Source: Neodontobutis hainanensis
Lineage: Eukaryota; Chordata; Actinopteri; Gobiiformes; Odontobutidae
Assembly: GCA_024349245.1 (NCBI GenBank)
Contig: JALDNG010003464.1
Location: 17,556 to 81,555 of the forward strand
Reading direction: 5' to 3'
DNA length: 64,000 bases
Shown here: positions 23,700 through 32,940 of the stretch, piece by piece
How the letters are laid out: each line of letters begins with the position of its first letter
Position numbering within the stretch: position 1 is the stretch's first letter
The notes under the pieces: generated by a model
Seen by the model: the letters and a program-made list of their open reading frames with translations, nothing else
Databases searched by the model: none
What the model was told of the DNA's origin: nothing
Made by a program: the position numbers and the translations under genes

Positions 23700-24387
23700 G
23701 ATTTTGGATTTTGGACTTTGTACTTTTGCCTTGTGATAAACCATTGTGAAACATCTGCCTTTTGTGGGATCTGCATTGTAAGTCCTTTTCCGGTTCCTGA
23801 CACAAGGAGGAGGTGTTCATGAGAGCTGTCAATGAAAACCAGCAAGACTGCATTTGGATTATAAAGGTGGGATATTAGATGGATAGGCTGCGAGTCAAAA
23901 GAAATCATACTTACTTTTCTAAATATCCCTTTTACTCATTAAACCAAATTAAGATTTTACTAGCAAGTGACTTTGAAACTAAGACATCCACAACCAAATC
24001 CTCAAATGCACATGTTTTACAGAGTATGTTTTTCTGTATGTATAGTATTAATGCAATATTGAGAACTATTACTATTGCTCTATCTGGACATTTACCTGCA
24101 GTTTTTGCACTTTTAGACTGACACTACTTTACAAAGCCCTGCTTCACATCTATCATTTTAACTTACAAACATAAAGATGAGTCTTTTTTCAGTGAATGAA
24201 AACGCTCTTGCATTCCAGACTGACCGCAGGGTCGTGTGGAGACGGGTTGGGGGCACACAGTAAATGTACCCAGCCATCAAGAGTGATCATCATGTTTTTG
24301 CATGACCCACATTCATCTCATACAAAGCATTTCCACAACAAACAAATGCTTCAATTCACAATTCACTATTTCTGCTGTAAACACTTG
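23700..24387. other. Intergenic, nothing recognised
   Basis: Short frames only, no domain, RNA gene or clear repeat. Confidence 0.5.
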
Positions 24388-24446
<59 letters not shown>

Positions 24447-24735
24447 TTCTGTTTGTAATGCACTTTTTGTTTTAAACAAAACCTCAAATTGCAAAATTAA
24501 AAAATTAATCAGCTTAAAATTAATAAAACATTTAAAAAATGCAATAAACAGAGTATAACAACTATAAAAATAATAATATGCACCAAGGTTAAGTTAAAAT
24601 ACACTTTTTTTAAAAGGAAGGTTTTTAGTCCTTTTTTAAAAACATTCACTGTCTGTGGGGCCCTGAGGTGGTCAGGAGGGCATCCCACAGACGGGGAGCA
24701 GCTGAATCAAAGGCCCTGTCACCCATGGTTTGTAG
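24388..24735 (-). mobile_element. LINE 3' end with (ATA)n tail
   Basis: On the minus strand, degenerate sequence resembling the LINE block ending WNALPDHLRAPQ lies at about 24620-24735. It is followed by AT-rich 3' UTR and a (TAA/ATT)n tract at 24388-24444, as expected for an L2/Rex1-type microsatellite tail. Confidence 0.6.
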
Positions 24736-25296
24736 CTTTGTCCTGCGACTACTTAATACAATTATTTTATTAATGCACAACCTGTAAGAATAAGAAAATT
24801 GCACTTTACTCTGGATTGCCATTGCTTTTCCTATAGTCCCCAGGGATTTACTCAGTCACTGATAAATGATAAATAACATATGTAGGATAAGCCAGTGAGT
24901 AGTTAGTGGTTTCATATAGTTTCAAGATACTTTTAAAAAGAAAATAGTTTATGAAAGGTTGAGGGTTGCTCAACGACAAAAACTGAAGAAATATCAACCA
25001 TAGTTTAGGCTCTATCTGCCAAACTGTCAGACTGGATTGGATTGGTGTCAATTGGAGGAAATCAGCCTGGATCAGTCAGCAGCCATAAAAGCGCTCAGAG
25101 AGACATTGAAAGCCAGAATAGGGGTTAGCTTAACTCCATCAGCATCTCTTACCCTTGTCATAAAGCTACTGTAGCAAAAAACAATCAATCAAAGACTGAG
25201 GCAATACAATGATTTAATGAAGAGACTGTAGTGGAAGCACAAGGTCCGAGTAGAATAAGCATTCATACGTGCTCGAGGCCAGAGAGTGCGGCTCAC

Positions 25297-25396
25297 CTGT
25301 GGGTCCGAGCGAACACGTGGGCAGAGATGGACTTGTCCCGTAGGTTAGGCCGCAGTAGGATGTCCTCATGGCAGGTGAACTGGTGGCTCCGGACAT
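25297..25396 (-). other. Possible minus-strand first exon next to a divergent promoter
   Basis: An open minus-strand frame from ATG at 25396 meets a strong donor CACAG|GTGAGC at 25297/25296. It lies about 150 bp from the plus-strand TATA box at 25543, so a divergent transcript is possible. The peptide is Ser/Thr/Pro-rich with no family resemblance. The equivalent in copy B (about 49425-49524) is nearly identical. Confidence 0.25.
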
Positions 25397-25542
25397 TACC
25401 GAGGACGCAGCAACTATATGTCACCCATAGCCTATGCTAACACAATAATAAAGCCTGAAAGCTAACAAATAAGAGCGACGTTTAAGCGCACCGCCACGTA
25501 CGTGCGTCACTGCCATGGAAACCAAACAGAACGCTGGTGGGC

Positions 25543-25550
25543 TATATAAG
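25543..25550 (+). promoter_or_regulatory. TATA box of the acidic-protein gene, copy A
   Basis: TATATAAG lies about 30 bp upstream of CAGAATATCTTTC, a plausible start site. A short non-coding exon follows, ending at AGCTG|GTGCG (25595). The same arrangement occurs in copy B (49671-49678). Confidence 0.65.
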
Positions 25551-25714
25551 GCCGTGCTCGCTCAGAATATCTTTCTATTCACTGGAACGAAGCTGGTGCG
25601 TGGCCTTCTTAATGATTTAATATTAAACTACAATTACTTTTTGTAAAAATAAAATAAAATAATCATTTGTGTTCTAATATGTTGCTCTTGTATGTTACAG
25701 TTTTGCTAAAGAAA

Positions 25715-27502
25715 ATGAGAAACGAACCCCTGTTTGGTTTCCTGCCCTACTACGACTTGGATTTCTGGGCGGCAGGTAAGAAAATATATATATTTCTAAC
25801 TATATAATGTTACCATAATGTCTTGAATGTTTCTTGTAATAAACTCTTGGATGAGGTTAGCGTATTTTAATTGAAAAGTCAGGGCATCTCATTGTTAATG
25901 TGTAAAAATTATATAATTGATACAGAGTGTCTTTCATTCGACGATTTCTTCCTCTGTTATGATTATTATTAAGTGGTAATTGATTAAATCTATTTTCAAG
26001 GGTCCAAAGTTTATGATTATCATAGATTTTCATGGAAGATATGTAATTTTAACTTCTCGGCGTCGAATTTCACAAATGTAGTAATACGTTTCCGGAAAAA
26101 AGATGGCGCCCGAGCTGACGTTCTAAATTGTAATGCATTGAGAATTTTCATATTATTTCCATGGAAACCAGCTGTTATGGTTTAATGGAGATGTCTGAGG
26201 TGTGAGGCAGGTTAATGCAGGAGCAGTCGGACTGAATAGAACTAATTTTGTCTTAAACACTAATAACAGCTCCATTAGGAATTAAACTCTATAAATGTTT
26301 GGCCCAAGTGACGAGTTCAATGAATTTATGAGAAATAGATAAATAAATAACACAATTGCCTACTGCAGCCTGCACAAGTATAAACCTGATACCAATACCA
26401 ATAATTTATTTCAAATCACGTTTCAACTTCCTCCTCTGTACTTACATACAAAGTTAGACACACAAATCATTTCTGTTTGGTAAAAATATTAAATTAATAA
26501 TTATATAGTTTGAACAAATTAAGTGTTTATAATATAATATTGTGTTTATAACATGCAAATGAGCTTAAATGTTATTTAAACATTGTGCTCCAAAACTATG
26601 GAAGTCTCTGCCTGAGGAGTTCAGATCAGTTATCACTGTGACCACTATGAAAGCATAACTTATTGTGTTTAGTAAATTTTATCTAGTGTTTTATTTTTGA
26701 TGCTAATGTATTTACTATTATTACTATTGTGTTTATGGATTTCTACGTGCTGCAAAGAACTTTGTAACTTTGTTTTGAAAGGTGCTATATAAATAATGCT
26801 TTTATTATAATTTTTATTAAACGATAATCATATTAAATATTAATGTTTTTAATGTTATACTAAATAGTTTATCTTTATGTTCTCCACAGGCGACTTCCTT
26901 CGGATGTTGGATGTCGAACCCGCTACGGTGTCTTGGATCTTAGTGGTCCTGATCCCGCCCTCATCTACAGCTCCTCTGATGAGGGTGAGTATGAGGTAGC
27001 TCGTCATGAGGTACTTCGTCCTGTGCCTATCTATCCTTGCCTCTCCCCCGTCTATTCTGATGAGGAGGAGGAGGAGCGGGATGAAGACTCTGGATACGAG
27101 GGCGATGATGAAGATGAAGATGTTCATCATTTTCAGCGTCCAGAGTTTTGGCGTGGCTGGCGTCAGAGGGAGCCTCCTGCTGAAGCTTTAGATCTGGTGA
27201 TGCGGCGTCCCGCTCCCTTTCTTCAGCAACCAGCAGGAACTCCTTCTCCGGCGTTCAGCGGTCTCCAGAGGGTCTCTGAAGACGTTCTGGAGCCTGCCCT
27301 GGCTCCAGCTCCTGCTCTTTCCTCCCCAGCCTTCACTGGATCCACAAAACGATCCCTTGAAGAGAATAACGGTGAGGAACCTCGCCCCAAGAGGCTACGC
27401 TTGGCCGAGGCTGAAGAAGGCACTGACGATCCTTTCCCATCTACCTCTGCTGAGACACCCAGCGCCTTCCGTCCATATGTCCGCCACCAAGACTCCATCT
27501 AG
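25715..27502 (+). CDS. Unrecognised acidic nuclear-type protein, spliced, copy A (one frameshift)
   Basis: After a non-coding exon (about 25570-25595), the coding exon 25715-25775 starts ATGAGAAACGAACCC and ends phase 1 at GGCAG|GTAAG. The large exon 26890-27502 follows CTCCACAG. The N-terminus is short and aromatic/acidic (YYDLDFW). The large exon has an acidic block (SDEEEEERDEDSGYEGDDED, around codon 65), a proline-rich middle and a basic cluster (PRPKRLRL) that could be a nuclear localisation signal, ending near residue 225. The frame is broken at 26921-26926, where one base appears missing; copy B has one base extra at the same place. I know no vertebrate family with this layout. The order of acidic block and C-terminal basic signal is reminiscent of small DNA-virus regulatory proteins, but a strict LxCxE motif is absent. 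A fish-specific host gene is equally possible. Confidence 0.5.
26580..26820 (+). mobile_element. LINE 3' tail in the last intron of the acidic gene
   Basis: GCTCCAAAACTATGGAAGTC decodes to the APKLWKSLPEE block of LINE ORF2 ends. It is followed by the common fish LINE tail TTGAAAGGTGCTATATAAAT. The same insertion is in copy B (about 50705-50945), so it predates the duplication. Confidence 0.7.
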
Positions 27503-27626
27503 AATCTCTGCAGCATCAGCTGTAGATGATTCTTTTAGGCTCTTTGTTCAAACATCAAAGCGGAGCCTATTTCCATCTTATTTGTTTTGTTCTTTTTTGT
27601 TACCTTTAGTATTAGAGTGTGTGTAT

Positions 27627-27646
27627 AAAAAAAAAAAAAAAAAAAA
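27627..27646 (+). repeat. Poly-A run downstream of the acidic gene
   Basis: An A run of about 20 follows GTGTGTATAA, 125 bp after the stop codon; the copy B run is a few bases shorter. The gene retains introns, so the run is not evidence of a processed copy. Confidence 0.8.
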
Positions 27647-27879
27647 CATTTCCACAAAAAAATTGCTAAAAGGCAAGGAATATTATGTAGGATTTTTTAT
27701 ATTATTATTTACATAGTATTAATACTAAAATAACATTGGAAACAAATACAAGAATTCTAAAAATATATGTGTAACTCATTAGTTTTACCCCGAGTAACAA
27801 AACCAGACTGTTTTGTTACTACTTTTTCAAGGATTTCCTCCATAGTACGCCTTGCCTTGAAGTTATACTTTATTCTTTA

Positions 27880-28405
27880 GTTGTAATGGAGTTATGGGGT
27901 CGTCTACTAACTGGAGGGTTGATGGTGCGACCTCCTCCTTGCTTTATTTCCTTTTAATAGTACTTTAATATACGTTAAATGAATTTACTTTTTCTTCTTC
28001 CCACACTAGGCCAATGTACATCATATAGCTGTATAGAAGTTTTAGGTTATAATGGTGTAACTGGTCTGGATGTAGAGGGGGTTGTCCACTAAACCGGAGG
28101 GTTGGTGGTACGATTCCCACCTGCTTGCTTTATTTAAATTTGTTTTTTACCTTTATTATATTACTTATAATAATTATTATATAATAATTCTAAGCTAAGT
28201 TAAATTAACATGCTCTTTATTCTCCCAAACTAGGCTAATGCTCACATTATGTTTTTATATTAGGAGTCATATGTTTGTGTAAATTTAAATAAGGAATTGA
28301 AGTAGTGAAGTTATAAGTGAAAAGAAGCAGTGTAGAGTAAGAAGGTAGAGTATATCAGCCACTAACTGGAGAGCTGGTGGTGTGAGCACAAGTTCTCTTT
28401 GAATT
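27880..28405 (+). repeat. Three diverged tandem units with a tRNA-B-box-like core
   Basis: A core like CCACTAACCGGAGGGTTGGT followed by GGTACGATTCCCACC recurs at about 27900-27945, 28075-28130 and 28345-28395. Between cores, a CTTGCTTTATTT element and a CCCACACTAGGCCAATGT-like element also recur. This indicates an old tandem triplication with unit lengths of roughly 170-270 bp. The middle unit best preserves a GGTTCGATTCC-like box B. All three are also in copy B (about 52005-52560), where a 24-bp stretch missing from copy A is retained. Confidence 0.6.
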
Positions 28406-28611
28406 GTTAAAGCTAAAGGTAAGAAATGTCCTCAGATCTTCATTATTTCCTGTTATTTCCTGTTGCCTGTAATACTCACAATGTCTATTCTTTATTACGA
28501 TAATTTAAAATATAGAGGGCTGGGACATTCAAGACAGAGATGTACAGCTGAATCAACAGTGTTTGATATAGTTGTACATTTTATACATTAATCTTATACC
28601 ACTTATACTGT

Positions 28612-28755
28612 TAAGGGTCAGGGGAGGCTGGAGCCCATCCCAGCTGCTTTGGCTGTGAGGCGGGGTACACCACGGACAGTCACCAAATATATGCAGGGCA
28701 AAAAGGACACACAACCCACCTTCAATTACCATGAGAAATTTAGAGTCACCTAAAA
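28612..28755 (-). mobile_element. Partial fish SINE-like repeat, inverted
   Basis: GGCTGGAGCCCATCCCAGCT through GAGGCGGGGTACACC to TTTAGAGTCACC is the reverse complement of the repeat at 16019-16413, in a diverged form. The copy B equivalent is about 52775-52918. Confidence 0.7.
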
Positions 28756-28841
28756 ATTAAATTAAAGTTCATTAGAGTACAATAATGTATTGTTTTCACT
28801 CTAATGAAGTATTTCTCTGATTTAGGTATTTCTCCAGAGAC

Positions 28842-29400
28842 ATGGCTGAGGGCAACACAGATGTATCCTGCCCCTGCCCCAGTAAGTATTTTATCTGTGA
28901 ATCTATATGGTTTAAGTTTAATCAAAGCAGTATATTTTACCAAGAACATCCGCATTTTCCAGCCAGGAAGAAAAAAAAGAAGAGTTGTCCAATCCTGCTG
29001 GACTACAACCTGCCTGTGATCCTGTCCAATTTGGAGGATAAAACCTAGGGAACCAAAACACCTTTCCTGATGAAAAGCCCATCTACTAAAGCCAGAGGAA
29101 CCCAGACTCACAGGTAAGAATGAAGCTTGGTTTAATGCTGTTAGAATATGTTTTGTAGTATTGTATTTTCTAATGTGGTCTTGGTGCACCTGTTTTTGTT
29201 GTAGTTCCAAGTTGAAGGGTCCTGTGCCCTTCTTCACATCAAAGACGACCTCCTCTGCATCAGCGTCTCCAGACGACACAACAACAAACACAGCATGTGA
29301 CAGTGGAAAGAAGAAGAAGAAGAAGAAGAAGAAGAAGAAGAAGAAGAAGAAGAAGAAGAAGAAGAAGAAGAAGAAGAAGAAGAAGAAGAAGAAAGCATAA
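28842..29400 (+). pseudogene. Small lysine-rich spliced gene of unknown identity, copy A
   Basis: Three exon-like blocks have good splice signals: 28826-28881 (TTTAG| ... |GTAAGT), 28963-29113 (TTCCAG| ... |GTAAG) and 29204 to about 29400 (TTGTAG|). From ATG 28842 the phases fit across all three. The frame reads a basic run (RKKKKK), then LLDYNLPVILSNLEDK, then meets TAG near 29046. It continues in the same frame to a Ser/Thr-rich part (SASASPDDTTTNT) and a long AAG/Lys microsatellite. A second frame through the first two exons (GISPETWLRATQMY) is also open and would accept the phase-1 donor of the acidic gene. The family is unknown. In copy B the ATG is GTG and a base is lost in exon 2. Confidence 0.35.
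29307..29392 (+). repeat. (GAA)n microsatellite
   Basis: About 28 AAG/GAA units inside the last exon-like block of the lysine-rich gene. The copy B tract (about 53470-53510) is much shorter and is followed by extra AAGCATAAGGAGAAG units. The homopeptide frames are not evidence of a gene by themselves. Confidence 0.95.
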
Positions 29401-29449
29401 GGAGAAGAAAGAAGAACCAGAAGACTAGACAGAAGATTTTATTATAAAT

Positions 29450-31503
29450 TATTTTAAAATAAATAACATGAACTAAAGAACTCAACCATTCTGTTTTTAT
29501 TTTAAAATCACATGTTGTACACAATAAATGGTCTGAATACAATCTTAATTATTTGAAGCATATCTTTCTGTGCTGAGAAGTCTAATTTAATCCTTCACAA
29601 AATTATACAGAACACATGATATTCATGAAGGTTGTTAGGTACACCTAAACAGCCAAATGTCTCAAAGAAAATGAAAATGTTCAAAAGTTTTATTAGAATT
29701 GAGTCTAGATCATTGTATTTATTTCAATACATTTGGTGAAGGTTGAACAGAGCAGCCACAGCAACAAAATTACATTTATTTAAAATGTTGATGTCATTTC
29801 AATACACTTTATTTTTCACTTGAAAGACTTCCTACTAGAACCAGTTCAGGATAGTTGGGGGCTGTGTTGTTGGTTTAAATGTTGACGCTTTCACAGAGAC
29901 CACCTGGGCAGGGTTTAGGACCGTTTCAAGGTTGCAGCAGCAGTCTGTGCAGTCCATAGGAACCCTACAGTCTCTGTTAGAACCTGACATTTTCTAACTA
30001 ATGGTTCTTTGTATTGACACAAGGTAGAATTTGAAGCCTTTTTGATCATATAAATGACTTTAATCAATATAATTTTACCCCATGATTTAGAGATGATTTA
30101 GGGAGAACCAGTTGAGAGTCTAGCTCTCTTTCACAATGGTGCACAGCAAGATAATACACACAAAAAGAAACTAACAAAGGTTTACATAATTTACACAATA
30201 AATGTGTATTGTAAATTCAGACGTCAAAAACAATAAAAACTCTAAAATAATCAAATCGAAAAGTCAATCAAAGTTTTTGCACTATTTCTCCTTTGCTCAA
30301 TTTGTGTGCTTTTGCCAAAGCTGTGTTCTACTGTTTTGCCAGAGAGACAGAGAGGATTATGGGCCACGGCGGCACCTGAGCCGGGAAGCAGAGCGAGGCA
30401 GGTGATTAATGCTCACAGGACACACAGGATAAATAAACAAAGCAGATCCACAGTCAGAACAGGGAGGCCTCTGTCGTGGAGCCCACTTGCTTTTGTGTTT
30501 CAGTGAGATCACTGTAATGTCCGGCTTTTAGGGGAAAATGGTTAGAGTAGGTATGAACCATTAAGGCTGATACACAGGTGCAGCTAATTATATTGATGCT
30601 TTTTTCCCCAAACATTTAACTTTTATAACAGCTTCTATTACTTTCAATGTAATATACTTTATTATTTATGATCAGACAGAAAGCGAACAATGGGCAGATG
30701 ATACCCCCAGGTGAGTCAAAGAAGCTATGATAGTGTTACAAATAAACAAATAATATAGGACTCAAGGTGCATTTAAAAAACAGAACCACAATTGATGTTT
30801 CTTTTTTTATTATATATTTTTTACACAAGGACTTGCACATTTTCCTTACCACCAATGTCCGCTTTTTTTGTGGTGAATAAAAGCCAACCTGGCAAAGCTC
30901 CTCCGGCAGATTTGATGTTCCTCAAAGACACTGGTTGTTAGTCAAAACCTGTTTGTAATTACGAGGCAGAAATAGCTGTTTATTCCGACAGCATGGACAT
31001 GTTTTGTAAGGACAGTGTGTGGTGGTCATAAAGACTGGACTGATTCCCTCCAGCTCAGTGACCGTAATACTTTACTGAAGACAATATTTTGTTACCAGTA
31101 AGAGAGAAGTCAACAAGATACATAATATACACAAATGAAGATTACCTTATACTGCAACAAAATGAATAATTACCATAATACAAGCTGTGTAGACATGTTT
31201 CTTACATGACAATATTTAGTTGATTTACTGGTGAATGAAAACTTGTAAAACCACAGGATTTGTTTTGTACACAATGTTACACAAGAACCAAAAAACATTG
31301 CTTTATAGTATAATACATATTTATAAAATGAGAGGGAGTTTTATAAAACCATAAAAAGACTAGGGGTTGCACATAATTGATAGTTCAATGACATTTCATA
31401 TACTTTAACAAAATTGTACATATTTTTATACATTACAAAAATAACAACATACTTTGGTTGAAATAAAAAATGTAAAAACAATGGACAAAATAAAAGGCAG
31501 CAT
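29450..31503. other. Intergenic or intronic, nothing recognised
   Basis: AT-rich sequence shared with copy B (about 53610-55658). It holds only short frames and no repeat family I can name. One exon-like interval with AG/GT edges (about 30675-30710) is too short to support. Confidence 0.45.
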
Positions 31504-32568
31504 TAGGGACAAAAGAAGCACCTTAAAAAGGTTTTGCTCTTCTTTAGGTTCTTTTGTTTCCAGTTTGGCAGGACATTGAACTCCACTCGACTCATTCCCA
31601 AAAGTGTCTGAAAAGTGTCAGTAAGTGACAGTGAAAGCCACGGCCGTCTCAGACATTATAATCTACAGTATTATAAACCACATAGACATTCAGTGTCTCA
31701 CCTTGAAGTCCTCATCAGACAGGTGGTCCTCCAGGCGTAAGGGGTCCACACCCTCAGGTAGTGGCTCATTGGTCAGCTCCTCGATGGAGTACTGCTCCTT
31801 ACTGAGCTTTGCTAGAGCCTCCTTCACTAAGATCACTTTGTTCTAAAGGCTCTCATTCTGAACACAAACAGATTTATCTTACTAAGTGTATGATTAATGT
31901 TAAATGTAATAATAATACCAAATCCTGACAGAGTGGGAATTGTTGTAAGGAACCACGTATTTCAAAGCGTTTGAGGCAACAATGTCATCACTCTCCCAGT
32001 GTGGGAATATGTTTGAGAATGTTAGGGGCTCACATCCTGCTAGGACTAGATAGGCCTGTGGGTGGCGCTGAGGATTATTTTCTGAAAATCACACAGCAAG
32101 CTTCGATTAATACTTGAATTCTTCACTACAATTCAACACATACACCTGACATAGTCCTCATGACCATGTGTGAGCTCTGACCTTTGCAGTACTGCATCAC
32201 AGTCTCCATTGCACTTCCTCTCATGGTCCCAACGTATTTTAGCACAACCTGTAAACTGTCTATCATCAGGCTGCCAGCCCTGCCACAGACACACCTCCAT
32301 CCTGTTGTCCAGCAGGAACAGAGCTGGGAAAGGCACAACATTTGATAATAAATTTACCATTTACATGTATAATTTTATACAAGCTTATTGGGAGTTGGGC
32401 TTTTATGTCTTTCACTGGAATCCTTTTCACTGTGTATGTGTCATTTTCATGTAATTTATTTTTGTCACCTGGTTGTTGTGCTGAATAAAGGTTCTCCTGC
32501 AGGAAAGGCAAGGCCATGACCCCCTCAGTGACTCTGGCGGGATACAGCTGCTCCTCCCATTCAAACGC
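31504..32568 (-). pseudogene. svil: Supervillin C-terminal fragment (gelsolin-like repeat and villin headpiece), copy A
   Basis: Four exon-like blocks on the minus strand have correct splice edges. 32568-32469 encodes WEEQLYPARVTEGVMALPFL. 32323-32182 encodes ALFLLDNRMEVCLWQGWQP and IRWDHERK, a gelsolin-like repeat. 31842-31702 encodes LPEGVDPLRLEDHLSDEDF. 31607-31504 encodes LGMSRVEFNVLPNWKQKNLK. The last two form a villin headpiece, the F-actin-binding module of supervillin, a membrane-cytoskeleton linker. The block 32323-32182 has a frameshift near 32209-32213: AMETVMQYCK continues in another frame. The exon(s) normally between gelsolin repeat and headpiece are missing, as are all upstream exons. 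Identity to supervillin rather than villin or advillin rests on the gelsolin-repeat wording. A non-functional partial duplicate is the best reading. Confidence 0.75.
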
Positions 32569-32689
32569 CTATGAGACCAAAACAGCCTGGTCCAATCAGG
32601 TTTAGTTTCAGGTCAACCCTCCCTCTAGAGATATAAGCTCAGCTCTCTTGAAAACCTAGTCCCGATGCCTTTGCTTTAACCTTTCCTAT

Positions 32690-32940
32690 GGGGTGCACTG
32701 ACAGAGTGTTACTGTGGGTTCTCTCCGGGTACTCCAGCTTCCCCTCAAAGACATGCATGTATAGGTCAACTGGCAAATCTAAAGTATTCCTAGTGAATGA
32801 ATGTGAGAGTGAATTGTTTTCTGTCAGTGTCTGTCTCTAAATGTCAGCCCTGCGACTAACTGGCCATTGTCCAGTGTGTACCCCGCCTCACTCACCCGCG
32901 ACCCCTAATGGAACAAAGAGAAAGAAAATAAATGAATGAG
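32690..32940 (+). mobile_element. Degraded fish SINE-like repeat
   Basis: GTGGGTTCTCTCCGGGTACT, CAAAGACATGCATGTATAGG, TGTCAGCCCTGCGACTAACT and a terminal AATGAATG match the repeat at 16019-16413. The copy B equivalent is about 56845-57092. Confidence 0.75.

Noticed and set aside
24196..24558. Frame with a long Ile run
   Set aside because: It is a translation of the (ATA)n tail of a LINE.
25715..27502. Naming the acidic gene an adenovirus E1A or papillomavirus E7 homologue
   Set aside because: Only the general layout is similar; the LxCxE motif and zinc-binding cysteines are missing, so no homology can be claimed.
29161..29542. Poly-Lys and poly-Ser proteins
   Set aside because: The homopeptides come from the GAA microsatellite; only the exon edges and phases, not the repeat, were used as evidence.
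30202..30506. Two overlapping plus-strand frames near 30.3 kb
   Set aside because: No family resemblance, no splice context, and the frames shift between copies A and B.
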